Shown here in pieces: positions 16,206 through 24,976 of a stretch of DNA of 64,000 nt (position 1 is its first letter; every line of letters begins with the position of its first letter). Source of the stretch: DASPWW01 sp963803425 (GTDB lineage: Bacteria > Actinomycetota > Thermoleophilia > Solirubrobacterales > 70-9); contig CAWDMA010000002.1 of assembly GCA_963803425.1 (NCBI GenBank), forward strand, positions 124,001 to 188,000, in the 5' to 3' direction. The notes beneath the pieces are model-generated. The model did not search any database, was not told where the DNA came from, and worked only from the letters and a program-made list of their open reading frames with translations. Made by a program: the position numbers and the translations under genes.

Positions 16206-17719
16206 CCTTCGACGCCCCGCACATCGACTACGCCGGGCTGTCGCCCGTGATCGCGCTGACCGCGGGGGTGATCGTCGTCCTGCTCGCCGGCCTCGTCGGC
16301 GGGCGCCGGCAGCGGTTCGTGGTCGCCGGCGTCGCGGTGGTGGCGCTCGCGGCCGCCGCGGGGCTGCTGATCTGGCAGTGGAGCGAGCCGCCCCAGGACC
16401 TGGTCGCGGACGCGCTCGTGATCGACGACCTGTCGGTGGCGATCTCGCTGATCGCGGTCGGCGCCGCCGCGTTCGTGACCCCGCTGATGATCGGCGAAGC
16501 GGCCGCCACCGACCGGCACGGCGACTACCTGGCGCTGCTGCTGTGCTCGGTTCTGGGGATGGTGCTGCTGTCGGAGGCCCGCAACCTGATCGCGCTGTTC
16601 GTCTCGCTGGAGCTGCTCTCGATCCCGTTGTACGTGCTGTGCGGGTCGGCGCTGCGGCGCGAGCAGTCGCTGGAGTCGGGGCTGAAGTACCTGATCGTGG
16701 GATCGGTGGGCTCGGCGACCCTCCTGTACGGGCTCGCGTTCATCTACGGCGGCTCGAGCTCGACCGACTTCGTGGAGATCCGCGACGCGATCCAGGGCGG
16801 CCTGTTCGACGACCCGCTGATCCTGATCGGGATCGGGCTGGCCGCGACCGGGCTTGCGTTCAAGGCGTCGCTCGCCCCCTTCCATCAGTGGACGCCGGAC
16901 GTGTACCAGGGCGCGCCCACCCCGGTGACGGCGTTCATGTCGGTTGCGACGAAGGCGGCGGCGTTCGCGGTCTTCGTGCGGCTGTTCCAGGTGGCGCTCG
17001 GCCCGTCGGTCGACCAGTGGCAGCCCGCGCTGGCGGCGATCGCGGTGCTCTCGATCGCCGTCGGCAACATCGGCGCGCTCGGGCAGGACTCGCTGAAGCG
17101 GATGCTCGGCTACTCCGGGATTGCGCAGGCCGGGTACATCCTGGTGGGGCTGGTGGTGGCCTCCGGCGACGGCCTGAAGGCGCTCGTCTTCTACCTGATC
17201 GCGTACGCGCTGATGAATTTGCCGGCGTTCGCCGTGATCCTGATCAGGGAGCGGGAGACGCGGTTCGGGGACGACATCCGCGCCGTCCAGGGGATCGGCG
17301 CCGACCGCCCGGCGCTGGCGTGGCCGCTGACGATCTCGATGCTGGCGCTGTCGGGCCTTCCCGGGACCGTCGGGTTCATCGGGAAGCTGTATCTGATCGA
17401 GGCCGCGGCCCGGGCGGACTACACGTGGCTCGGCGTCGCGATCGTGATCGGGACGATGGTGTCGCTGGCGTACTACCTGCGGGTCGTCGCCGCGGTCTGG
17501 ATGCGGCCGGCGGCGACCGCCGAGCCCGAACCCGCGACCGACGCGATCCCCGCGATCGCGGGAGGCTCCCCCGAGGCGGACGCGGCCGCGCCGTCGCGCC
17601 GGAGTTTCACCGTGATCCTCGTCCCGACCGCGATCGTCGCCGCGGCGGTCGTGTTCTTCGGGATCTACCCGGACCCGCTGGTCGAGTTCGCCTCGCAGGT
17701 GGGATTGCCGAGCCCCTAG
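16202..17719 (+). CDS. nuoN: NADH-quinone oxidoreductase subunit N
   Basis: A 505-aa antiporter-like membrane subunit. Visible motifs are SLELLSIPLYVLCG, FKASLAPFHQWTPDVYQGAPTPVTAFM, and MLGYSGIAQAGYILVGL. GTG 16202 overlaps the nuoM stop. Between about residues 440 and 470 there is a hydrophilic Ala/Pro/Glu insertion before the last helix. This is the last complex I gene; a small hairpin and a convergent transporter gene follow. Confidence 0.96.
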   Translation: MTFDAPHIDYAGLSPVIALTAGVIVVLLAGLVGGRRQRFVVAGVAVVALAAAAGLLIWQWSEPPQDLVADALVIDDLSVAISLIAVGAAAFVTPLMIGEAAATDRHGDYLALLLCSVLGMVLLSEARNLIALFVSLELLSIPLYVLCGSALRREQSLESGLKYLIVGSVGSATLLYGLAFIYGGSSSTDFVEIRDAIQGGLFDDPLILIGIGLAATGLAFKASLAPFHQWTPDVYQGAPTPVTAFMSVATKAAAFAVFVRLFQVALGPSVDQWQPALAAIAVLSIAVGNIGALGQDSLKRMLGYSGIAQAGYILVGLVVASGDGLKALVFYLIAYALMNLPAFAVILIRERETRFGDDIRAVQGIGADRPALAWPLTISMLALSGLPGTVGFIGKLYLIEAAARADYTWLGVAIVIGTMVSLAYYLRVVAAVWMRPAATAEPEPATDAIPAIAGGSPEADAAAPSRRSFTVILVPTAIVAAAVVFFGIYPDPLVEFASQVGLPSP

Positions 17720-17733
17720 CGCCGGGGCGGCGC
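17719..17733. terminator. Short hairpin between nuoN and convergent ABC permease
   Basis: Arms gcgcc (17719-17723) and ggcgc (17729-17733) with a 5-base loop fill the 14-bp gap between the two convergent stop codons. It is weak as a terminator but ideally placed. Confidence 0.3.
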
Positions 17734-18510
17734 CTACCGCGTGACCGCGCTCCGGTACCGCCACACCGCCAGCGGGGCGAACACGGCGATCAGCCCCACG
17801 CACCACAGCACCGCGCCCCACACGTCGTCGCCGGCCGGCCCCCCGATCCACAGCGCCCGCATCGCGTCGACGATCGTCGTGAACGGGTTCACCTCGGCGA
17901 ACGTCTGCAGCCACGACGGCATCGTGTCGACCGGGACGAACGCCGAGGAGATGAACGTGAGCGGGAAGATCAGGATGAACCCGAAGGCGTTCGCCGACTC
18001 CGGCGAGGAGGAGAGCAGCCCCACGCACGCGAACAGCCACGAGAACGCGTACCCGAGCAGCAGCATCAGGGCGATCCCCGCGATCACATCGCCGACCGGG
18101 GAGGAGAACCGGAAGCCGACCGCGAGCCCGACGCCGATCATCACCGCGAGCTGGAGCAGGTTGGTGGCGATGTCCGAGACCGTCCGGCCCGCGAGCAGCG
18201 CCGGGCGGGCCATCGGCAGCGACCGGAACCGGTCGATCAGGCCCTTGCGGAGGTCGTCGGAGAGCCCGAGCGCGGTCGCGAACCCACCGAAGGCCATGGA
18301 CTGCACGACGATTCCCGGGATCAGGAAGTCGGTGTAGTCGTCGAACGGCGGCGGCACCTGGATCGCGCCGCCGAACACGTACACGAACAGGAGCACGAAC
18401 ATCAGCGGCTGGATCGTGAACGCGGTGAGCAGGTCCGGCGCGCGGGCGATCCGGCGCAGGTTGCGCCGGGCCAGCACGAGCGTGTCGGCGATCGCGTAGG
18501 CGCGGCTCAT
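17734..18510 (-). CDS. ABC-2 type exporter permease (DrrB-like)
   Basis: A 258-aa permease with six hydrophobic helices. The order (FTIQPLMFVLLFVYVFGGAI, GIVVQSMAFGGFATALG, then DRFRSLPMARPALLAGR) matches the daunorubicin-resistance DrrB/ABC-2 family, and FISSAFVPVDTMP before the final helix is typical. ATG 18510 overlaps the ATPase stop (ATGA), so the pair forms one exporter. The substrate is probably lipophilic, a drug or lipid. It is not determinable here. Confidence 0.92.
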   Translation of the reverse strand: MSRAYAIADTLVLARRNLRRIARAPDLLTAFTIQPLMFVLLFVYVFGGAIQVPPPFDDYTDFLIPGIVVQSMAFGGFATALGLSDDLRKGLIDRFRSLPMARPALLAGRTVSDIATNLLQLAVMIGVGLAVGFRFSSPVGDVIAGIALMLLLGYAFSWLFACVGLLSSSPESANAFGFILIFPLTFISSAFVPVDTMPSWLQTFAEVNPFTTIVDAMRALWIGGPAGDDVWGAVLWCVGLIAVFAPLAVWRYRSAVTR

Positions 18511-19496
18511 CGCTGCTCCCGCTCGCCGGATCCGTCCCCGGCCGGGCCGTCGCGCTCGTGCTCGGCGGCATGCCCGGTGAGAACGACGAAGGCATCGTCG
18601 AGCGTGGGCTGGCGGACCGCGAGGTCGTCGACCTCGACGCCGGCGCCGTCGAGGTGGCGGACCGCCGCCGCAATCGCGCCCGTGCGACGCTCGATCGGAA
18701 CCCGCAGGACGCCGTCGTCGGAGCTCGGCGGGCTCGCCGCCAGCGGCGCCAGCGCCTCGGCGGCGGCTCCCGCCTGGCTCGGGTCGCACAGGTGGACCTC
18801 GATCCGCTCGCCGCCCACCCGGCTCTTCAGCTCGTCGGACGTGCCGTCGGCGATCACCCGCCCGCGGTCGATCACGGTGATCCGGCTCGCCAGCCGGTCC
18901 GCCTCGTCCAGGTACTGGGTGGTGAGCAGCACGGTGGTCCCGCGCGCGACCTCGGCCTCGATCGTCTCCCACAGCTGCAGCCGGCTGCGCGGGTCGAGCC
19001 CGGTCGTGGGCTCGTCGAGGAACACCACCGGTGGGTCGGCGACCAGCGCGGCGGCGAGGTCGAGCCGGCGCCGCATCCCGCCCGAGTACGTCTTCGCCTG
19101 CCGGCCGCCGGCGTCCGTGAGCTCGAACTGCGCCAGCAGCTCGTCGGCGCGCTCGCCGGCCCGCCTGCGGCCGAGGTGGTACAGGCGACCGACCATCTCC
19201 AGGTTCTCGCGCCCGGTCAGCCCCTCGTCCACGGCCGCGCTCTGGCCGGAGAGCCCGATCTTCGCCCGCAGCGCAGCGGCGTCGCGGACTACGTCGAGCC
19301 CGGCGACCCGAGCCGTTCCCGCATCCGGCCGCAACAGCGTGGTCAGGATCCTGATCGCGGTGGTCTTCCCGGCGCCGTTCGGCCCGAGCAGGCCGACGAC
19401 CGTCCCCGCCGGCACAGCGAAGTCGACGCCGCACAGCGCGCGGACCGCGCCGTAGGAGTGCTCCAGGCCCTCCACCTCGATCGCGTTGGCGGCCAT
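18507..19496 (-). CDS. ABC exporter ATP-binding protein (DrrA-like)
   Basis: A 329-aa ATPase of the daunorubicin-resistance family. Walker A is GPNGAGKTT, the Q-loop region is IGLSGQSAAVDE, the signature YSGGMRRRLDLA, Walker B VVFLDEPTTGLDP, and the switch histidine is replaced in LLTTQYLDEAD, as is normal for DrrA. The C-terminal 110 residues form the DrrA-type extension ending with the ATP-binding-linked QPTLDDAFVVLTG. ATG 19496 (MAANAIEVEG) is supported by a TACGTT box 6 nt upstream. Confidence 0.93.
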   Translation of the reverse strand: MAANAIEVEGLEHSYGAVRALCGVDFAVPAGTVVGLLGPNGAGKTTAIRILTTLLRPDAGTARVAGLDVVRDAAALRAKIGLSGQSAAVDEGLTGRENLEMVGRLYHLGRRRAGERADELLAQFELTDAGGRQAKTYSGGMRRRLDLAAALVADPPVVFLDEPTTGLDPRSRLQLWETIEAEVARGTTVLLTTQYLDEADRLASRITVIDRGRVIADGTSDELKSRVGGERIEVHLCDPSQAGAAAEALAPLAASPPSSDDGVLRVPIERRTGAIAAAVRHLDGAGVEVDDLAVRQPTLDDAFVVLTGHAAEHERDGPAGDGSGEREQR

Positions 19497-19501
19497 CAAT
19501 C

Positions 19502-19508
19502 TAACGTA
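19502..19508. promoter_or_regulatory. Overlapping divergent -10-like boxes (TAACGTA)
   Basis: On the minus strand TACGTT (19508-19503) lies 6 nt before the ATPase start. On the plus strand TAACGT (19502-19507) lies 15 nt before ATG 19523. The two divergent genes may share this compact promoter region of 26 bases. Confidence 0.35.
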
Positions 19509-19522
19509 GCGACCGCAGTGCG

Positions 19523-20338
19523 ATGATCCGGGGTGAGGTGGCCGACTCACAGACCCAGGCGGAGAAGGGCGCCAGGTTCCGGGCGCTGCACGAGGGCAAG
19601 CCGTTCGTGATCCCGAACCCGTGGGACGCCGGGTCGGCGAAGGTGCTGGAGCGGCTCGGGTTCGAGGCGCTCGCGGGGACCAGCTCCGGGTTCGCGTTCA
19701 CGCTCGGCCGCAGCGACGGAGAGGTCACCCTCGACGAGGCCGCGACGCACGTCCGCGAGCTCGACGGCGCGACGGCGCTGCCGATCTCGATGGACCTGGA
19801 GAACGGATACGGGCCCGGCCCCGAGGACGCGGCGAGGGCGGTCGCCCGGGCGGCGGGGGCGGGCGCGGTGGGCGGTTCGATCGAGGACTTCGACCGCGAC
19901 GACGGCGAGCTGTACGAGCCGGCCGGCGCCGCGGAGCGGGTCGCGGCCGCCGTCGCGGCCGCCCGCGGGCTCGACTTCCCGTTCACGCTCACCGCCCGCG
20001 CCGAGAACCACATCCGCGGCAATCCCGACCTCGAGGACACGATCGCGCGGCTGGCGGCCTATGAGGCCGCCGGCGCCGACGTCCTGTACGCGCCCGGGCT
20101 CGGCGACGCCGCCCAGGTTCGCGCCGTCTGCGATGCCGTCACCACACCCGTGAACGTGCTCGGCCACCCGGGGCTGACAATGTCCGAGATCGTCGAGGCC
20201 GGCGCCCAGCGGGTCAGCGTCGGCGGCGCGCTCGCCTGGGTCGCGGTGGCCGCGGTCGGGGACGCCGCTCGCCGGATCCGCGACGACGGCGACTTCTCAG
20301 GGTTGGCCGTCGACGTCCGCGATCTGCTCCGCGGCTGA
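19523..20338 (+). CDS. Isocitrate lyase/PEP mutase family protein
   Basis: A 271-aa TIM-barrel enzyme of the ICL/PEPM superfamily, which makes or breaks C-C or C-P bonds of oxaloacetate-like acids. Seen are NPWDAGSAKVLERLGFEALAGTS, the metal-site strand PISMDLENGYGPG, GGSIEDFDRD and LTARAENHIRG. It lacks the KKCGH loop of true isocitrate lyase, so it is more like the small oxaloacetate-decarboxylase or carboxyphosphonoenolpyruvate-type members. ATG 19523 is chosen; GTG 19538 is also possible. Its 3' end overlaps the convergent transporter gene by 42 bases. Confidence 0.88.
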   Translation: MIRGEVADSQTQAEKGARFRALHEGKPFVIPNPWDAGSAKVLERLGFEALAGTSSGFAFTLGRSDGEVTLDEAATHVRELDGATALPISMDLENGYGPGPEDAARAVARAAGAGAVGGSIEDFDRDDGELYEPAGAAERVAAAVAAARGLDFPFTLTARAENHIRGNPDLEDTIARLAAYEAAGADVLYAPGLGDAAQVRAVCDAVTTPVNVLGHPGLTMSEIVEAGAQRVSVGGALAWVAVAAVGDAARRIRDDGDFSGLAVDVRDLLRG

Positions 20339-21169
20339 GCCCGTCCTGATCGCCAGCCCGGCGATGCCCGCCAGCATCACGCCGAGCGCGACGAGCGAGG
20401 CGGCGACCCCGAGCGCGGTGTCGTGGATCGTCTCCTCGAACAGGGCGACGCCGAGGATCACGCCGACCACGGGGGTGGCGATCGACTGCGTCGCCATCGC
20501 GGGCGGCAGGTCGCCGGGCTGGAGCGAGATCTGGCCCACGGTGAGGCTGACGATCGCGAGCGCGATCACCGCGTACAGCTGCCAGCTCTCCACCGGGCCG
20601 AGGATCCCGTTGTCGAGCTGCTCGACCATCCCCTTCACCAGGGCCCCGTGCAGCCCGTACATCGCGCCCGCCGCGCTCCCGACGAGGGCGGCCTTGATGG
20701 CCGGGCCGCGGCCGAGGCCGGCGGCGGTCAGCACCGCGCTCGGGACCAGCACCGCCACCGCGGCGATCAGCCACGCCGAGTTGGAGGGATCCTCGATCCC
20801 GGCGGCGGGGTCGCTGAGCACCAGGAAGACGGCCAGGGCCGCCGTCACGATCGCCGCCAGGACCACCTCGCGACGCCCGATTCGCTGCCCCGACAGCCAC
20901 ACCCCTAACGGCAGCGACAGGACCAGGGACAGAGACAGGATCGGCTGCACGATCACGATCTCGCCCCCGGACAGCGCCCCGCAGTGGAACACGAAGCCGA
21001 GCAGGATCACCCCCATCCCGAGATCCCAGGCGGGGATGCGGACCAACCGCACCAGGAACAACGGGCTGTGCGCCTCGTTGTCGGGGAAGCGCATCGCGAC
21101 CCGTTGCTGGAGCACGTTCCCCAGCGCGAACAGCACCGAGGCGACCAGCGCGAGCAGAACCGTCAGCAA
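20297..21169 (-). CDS. DMT-superfamily membrane transporter
   Basis: A 290-aa protein with about nine or ten hydrophobic helices in two repeats (EamA/DMT type). Examples are LALVASVLFALGNVLQQRVA at the start and ATQSIATPVVGVILGVALFEE in the second half, where the PVVGVxxGxxLFxE pattern is characteristic. It starts at TTG 21169 with no obvious Shine-Dalgarno sequence. The last 42 bases are antisense to the ICL/PEPM gene. The cargo is unknown. Confidence 0.85.
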   Translation of the reverse strand: MLTVLLALVASVLFALGNVLQQRVAMRFPDNEAHSPLFLVRLVRIPAWDLGMGVILLGFVFHCGALSGGEIVIVQPILSLSLVLSLPLGVWLSGQRIGRREVVLAAIVTAALAVFLVLSDPAAGIEDPSNSAWLIAAVAVLVPSAVLTAAGLGRGPAIKAALVGSAAGAMYGLHGALVKGMVEQLDNGILGPVESWQLYAVIALAIVSLTVGQISLQPGDLPPAMATQSIATPVVGVILGVALFEETIHDTALGVAASLVALGVMLAGIAGLAIRTGSAAEQIADVDGQP

Positions 21170-21251
21170 CCGCCCGCCCGCTCAGATCCCGGCCTGCGTC
21201 GGTCCCTCGCGCATCGGTGGTGAGGATACGTCGTGCGGCCCCGCGGACCGC

Positions 21252-22718
21252 TCAGAGCCAGCCGCGCTCCCAGGGCCCCGTGATCCCGAAGGTCTTCCCC
21301 GGGATCTGCAGCGAGACGAACAGCCACTTGCCGTCGGGGCTGTAGGTCGAGCCGGCCCACTCGCTGCGCCCCTTCGGCCCCTTCGGCCCGCCGAGCAGCA
21401 GAGGGGTGTCATTACGGGCGAAGGTCTCGATCGTCCCCGCCGGGGTGAGCACGCGGATGTTGTTGGTTCCGCCGCCGCGCTCCTCGCCGTCGCCGTCCTC
21501 GCACACGACCACACCGCCGCGCGGGGAGACCGTGAGGCTGTCGGGGTTGTCGAGGGTCCCCTTGTCGGTCGACTCGTACAGGAGCTGGAGCACGCCGTGC
21601 TTCAGTCCCTTCGGGGTATACCGCCAGATCTGACCGCGGTGCTTGTCCCCGCCGCCGCTCGCGACCATGTAGACGCTGCCGTTCGTGAACGAGCATCCCT
21701 CGAGGCCCCGGAACCTCGCGGCACCCTTGTCGCGTCCCTGCCTGTACACGGCCTGCGGGCGCTCCTCGGCGTCCTCGGGGTCCGGGTGGTCGATCGTCAC
21801 CCACTCGCACCGGAGATTGCGCCCCACCTTCTGATGACGCGCGGTGTTGTAGTGCGAGCGGCCCTGGACCGCGAGCATCTGGAGCTTGCCGCCGCGGTGC
21901 AGCTTGCCCGGGTGATCGGGGAGATAGCGATAGAAGCCGTCGCCCGGGTCCCCGTTGTCCTCGGTCAGGTACACGATCCCGGTGCGCGGATCGACCGCGC
22001 AGGCCTCGTGCTCGAACCGGCCCATCGCCTTGATCGGGACCGGGTCGACCTGCCCGGCGGCGTCGAATGGGACCTCGAACACGTAGCCGTGCTTGCGCTC
22101 GAATCCCCGCTTGTGGCCGTAGGTGGACTCCTCGCAGCTCAGCCAGCTGCCCCAGGGGGTCGGACCTCCGTTGCAGTTGTTGTCCGTGCCGCTCAGCACG
22201 ATCCCGCTGCTGACCAGCCTTCCGGAGCGGGTGTCGACGACCGAGGTGGTGACGCCGCCCTTCGCAGCGCGGTCGTACGCGTTGTGCCTGTCGCCGATCG
22301 CGCGCCCCACTCCGGCGCGCTCGTGGTTGCGGAGCAGCCGCACCCGCCCCGGGCCGTCGGCTATGCAGGTCATCCCGTCGTGCTTCTCCGGGGTCTTGAA
22401 GCCGTCGGTCATCCGCGACCCCGCTTCGCCGAAGCTGAACACGTGGAAGTCCCTGGGCAGCGACATCTCCCCGGTCTTGTTGACGAGGTAGCCGTAGCCT
22501 GGCTTGTCGGCCGTCGCGGTCGCGGTCCGGCGCATCGCCCGGGCGACCGCGGTGTCGGCCCCGGTCGCCGCCATCACCTGCGCCCCGACGCCGACTCCCG
22601 CGATCAGCGTCGCGCCGCGGCGAATCACATCGCGCCGGGAAAGCTCCGCGTGCTGATCGGCGGCGCGCTCCCCGTCTCGCTCCGGACCGGAGTCCCCCCG
22701 AAGCGTGATCCTAGCCAT
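21252..22718 (-). CDS. PhoX-like secreted phosphatase (DUF839), Tat-exported
   Basis: A 488-aa protein with a twin-arginine motif SRRDVIRRGATLIAG at about residues 27-41, followed by a hydrophobic region. The body shows PhoX/DUF839 beta-propeller features: NHERAGVGR, GTDNNCNGGPTPWGSWLSCEE, GRFEHEACAVDP and VYLTEDNGDPGDGFYRYLP. PhoX enzymes are calcium/iron-dependent alkaline phosphatases acting outside the membrane; many relatives have untested substrates. ATG 22718 has a good GGGAGGT ribosome site six bases upstream. The promoter at 22761-22790 overlaps an element resembling the gntR operator. Confidence 0.87.
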   Translation of the reverse strand: MARITLRGDSGPERDGERAADQHAELSRRDVIRRGATLIAGVGVGAQVMAATGADTAVARAMRRTATATADKPGYGYLVNKTGEMSLPRDFHVFSFGEAGSRMTDGFKTPEKHDGMTCIADGPGRVRLLRNHERAGVGRAIGDRHNAYDRAAKGGVTTSVVDTRSGRLVSSGIVLSGTDNNCNGGPTPWGSWLSCEESTYGHKRGFERKHGYVFEVPFDAAGQVDPVPIKAMGRFEHEACAVDPRTGIVYLTEDNGDPGDGFYRYLPDHPGKLHRGGKLQMLAVQGRSHYNTARHQKVGRNLRCEWVTIDHPDPEDAEERPQAVYRQGRDKGAARFRGLEGCSFTNGSVYMVASGGGDKHRGQIWRYTPKGLKHGVLQLLYESTDKGTLDNPDSLTVSPRGGVVVCEDGDGEERGGGTNNIRVLTPAGTIETFARNDTPLLLGGPKGPKGRSEWAGSTYSPDGKWLFVSLQIPGKTFGITGPWERGWL

Positions 22719-22760
22719 GCGATACCTCCCGTGTCCCGACGCTCTGATCCAGCTTGGGCC

Positions 22761-22790
22761 AACCTACCAGGCGCATGATGAATTTGTCAA
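22761..22790 (-). promoter_or_regulatory. Promoter of the PhoX gene (TTGACA / TAGGTT)
   Basis: On the minus strand TTGACA (22790-22785) and TAGGTT (22766-22761) are separated by 18 nt and give a leader of about 36 nt with a Shine-Dalgarno sequence before ATG 22718. Confidence 0.55.
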
Positions 22791-22802
22791 CTGTGGAACA
22801 AT
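22783..22802. promoter_or_regulatory. Candidate GntR-type operator upstream of the PhoX gene
   Basis: tttgtcaactgtggaacaat contains TTGT and ACAA ends and covers the -35 box of the PhoX promoter. It closely resembles 24242-24262 in the gntR promoter: both have TTGTC, three or four bases, then TGTGGAA and AAT. The shared regulator is inferred, not shown. Confidence 0.4.
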
Positions 22803-22818
22803 CATTCCCAAAGCGAGC

Positions 22819-24185
22819 CTACGCGGCGGTGAGCTCCTCCGCTGCGGCGGAGAACGCCTCGGTGTGACGATCGACGTCGTCGGTGGTGGTGGCGGGCGAC
22901 ATCAGAGCCATCATGTGGAACGGGGTCATCAACACGCCACGGTTGAGCATGTACAGGTGCAGGAGCGCGTCCAGCTCCGGGTCGAACTCCGCTGCCGCCT
23001 CGCCGCCTGTCAGGGGAGGCTCGGGGGCGAACATGTACTCCGCCCGGCATCCGAGCCGGGTCACCTGCCACGGGAGCGCGTGCTTGTCGATCGCGTCGGC
23101 GACCCCGGACTCGAACCGCTCCGCGAGTCCGATCATGCGCTCGAACGCCTCCTCCGTGAGCACGTCGGCGAGCGTGGCGCGCACGGCGGCTATCGACAGC
23201 GCGTTGCCGGCGAGCGTCCCGCCGATGCCACCGACGTCGGCGACCTCCCAGAACGTGTTCTCGAGCACACCGGCCGCGATCGCGTCGCTCATCCCGTACG
23301 CGCCGGTCGGGATTCCGCCCGCGATCGGCTTCCCGATCGTGAGCAGGTCGGGCTCGAGGCCCTCTGCCGCCGTGTATCCCCCGGGGCCACAGCAGAAAGT
23401 GTGGGTCTCGTCGATCACGAGAAGCGTCCCCGCCTCGCGGGTGAGCGCCCGCAGCCGCTCGTGGTAGCCCGGCTCGGGAAGCACGATCCCGATGTTGGTG
23501 AGCGCCGGCTCGGCGAGCACGCAGGCGACGTCGCCGTGCTCCAGCTCGCGTTGAAGTGCCTCGACGTCGTTGAACTCGACCACCCGGGTGGTGATGGACG
23601 GGTCGACCGGCGGACCGACGTTGCCATGGCGGGGCACCGACCCTGCCCTGCTCGAGGGTGACGACGGTTTCGTCGACGCTGCCGTGATAGCAGTGGTTGA
23701 AGACGAGGATCTTCGGTCGACCGGTGAGCTGTCGCGTCGAGCCGGACGACGAACCGGTTGGCGTCGGTCGCCGACAGGGTGAGCTGCCAGTGGCGGAGGC
23801 CGAACCGCCGCCCCAGCTCCTCTCCCACCTCCGCGGCATCTGGGCTGGGAAGCATCGTGGTGATCCCGTGCCGCATCCGCTCGGCAGCAGCGGCGACGGT
23901 CGGCGGCGGAGAGTGCCCGGTCATCGCGCCGGTGTCTCCGAGGCACAGGTCGGCGTACTCGTTTCCGTCCACGTCCACGACTCGCGCACCCTCGGCGCCC
24001 GCGAAGAACACCGGGAACGGCCCGGGCCAGCGGGTCATCCAGTTCATCGGCACGCCCGAGAGCAGCGCCTCCCGGCCGCGCTCCTGGATCTCGCGCGAGC
24101 GGGGGTGCAGCTCCGCGAACCGCTCGCGCTCGCGCTGCAGGAGCGACTTGATCGTGCTGCGGGAAATAGTCGCGTGCTCGGACAT
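22819..24185 (-). CDS. Class III aminotransferase (GSA-aminomutase-like), frameshifted
   Basis: A PLP-dependent fold-type I enzyme of about 455 aa in the corrected reading. It starts at ATG 24185 (MSEHATISRS) after AGGAGAG. Frame-corrected features are DVDGNEYADLCLGDTGAMTGH, LTLSATDANRFVVRLAR, HCYHGSVDE, the PLP aspartate in LVIDETHTFCCGPGG, and the Schiff-base lysine in TIGKPIAGGIP. Two single-base insertions, near 23737 and 23627, split the frame. It is related to glutamate-1-semialdehyde aminomutase but sits in a catabolic context, so a transaminase on an imported amine or amino acid is more likely. It is divergent from gntR across a shared control region. Confidence 0.85.
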
Positions 24186-24233
24186 CGGCTCTCCTCTCGT
24201 TTGGCGGCGGTGCCGCCGCCCACGTTCACCCGG

Positions 24234-24262
24234 TTGGACATCTTGTCGAATTGTGGAAGAAT
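24234..24262 (+). promoter_or_regulatory. Promoter of gntR and the downstream operon
   Basis: TTGGAC (24234-24239) and AAGAAT (24257-24262) are separated by exactly 17 nt. The -10 box ends 7 nt before GTG 24270, implying a leaderless transcript. Confidence 0.55.
24242..24262. promoter_or_regulatory. Candidate GntR autoregulatory operator
   Basis: cttgtcgaattgtggaagaat fills the spacer and -10 box of the gntR promoter and is similar to the element at 22783-22802 ahead of the PhoX gene. Position inside the core promoter would suit repression. Confidence 0.4.
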
Positions 24263-24269
24263 GTGACAC

Positions 24270-24976
24270 GTGACCGCTGCCGAGCAGTCGACGGCCCTCC
24301 AGCTCAACACGGTCTCGACCGTCGACGCGGCCGCCAATGCGCTTCGCGAGCTGATCCTCGACGGCCAGCTCGAGCCGGGCACGCGGCTGCGGGAGGCGGA
24401 GTTCGCCGAGCGGCTCGGGATCGCCCGCCACTCCTTCCGCGCCGCGACCCAGATCCTGATCGGTGAGGGCATGCTGCGGCGCGAGCCGCACAGGGGCGTC
24501 CAGGTGCCGGTGCTGAGCGCCGACGACATCGTCGACACCTTCCGGCTGCGCGCGGCGCTCGAGACTCGAGGCGGTCCGGATCGTGATCGCTGCGAAGCAG
24601 CGTGCCCGAGCAGCGCCCGACATGCCGTCGAGGAGCTGTCGAGCCTGAAGCGCGGCGCCCCATGGCGCAGGTCGTGGAGCCGGACATGAGCTTTCACCGG
24701 GCGATCATCGACGCCGCGGAGAGCCAGCGGCTCGCCCGCGCCTACGCCGGCGTGCAGGCGGAGATCCAGCTCTGCATGGTCCAGCTGCGCCCGCGTACGA
24801 CCGCCCCTCCCAGGTCGCCGCCGAGCACGACGGAGCTGCTCGGAGCGATCGTCGACGGCGGACCAGCGCCGAGCAGACGCGGCTCTTCCGCGACCACCTC
24901 AGCGAGGCCGCGCAGCGAGCTCAGCGACTCGTCGCGGCGGGAGTCGGACGCGAGCGAAGGGGAGGTGATCCTGTGA
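24270..24976 (+). CDS. GntR/FadR-family transcriptional regulator, frameshifted
   Basis: The N-terminal winged helix is intact: ALRELILDGQLEPGTRLREA, then EFAERLGIARHSFRAATQIL and GMLRREPHRGVQV, the classical GntR pattern. The C-terminal FCD-type effector domain begins FRLRAALE and continues, after frame changes near 24570 and 24660, with VEPDMSFHRAIIDAAESQRL, AEIQLCMVQLRP and a final FRDHLSEAA-like helix. GTG 24270 is the start, and the stop at 24974-24976 overlaps the enolase start. It probably controls this locus in response to a metabolite of the pathway. Confidence 0.82.
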
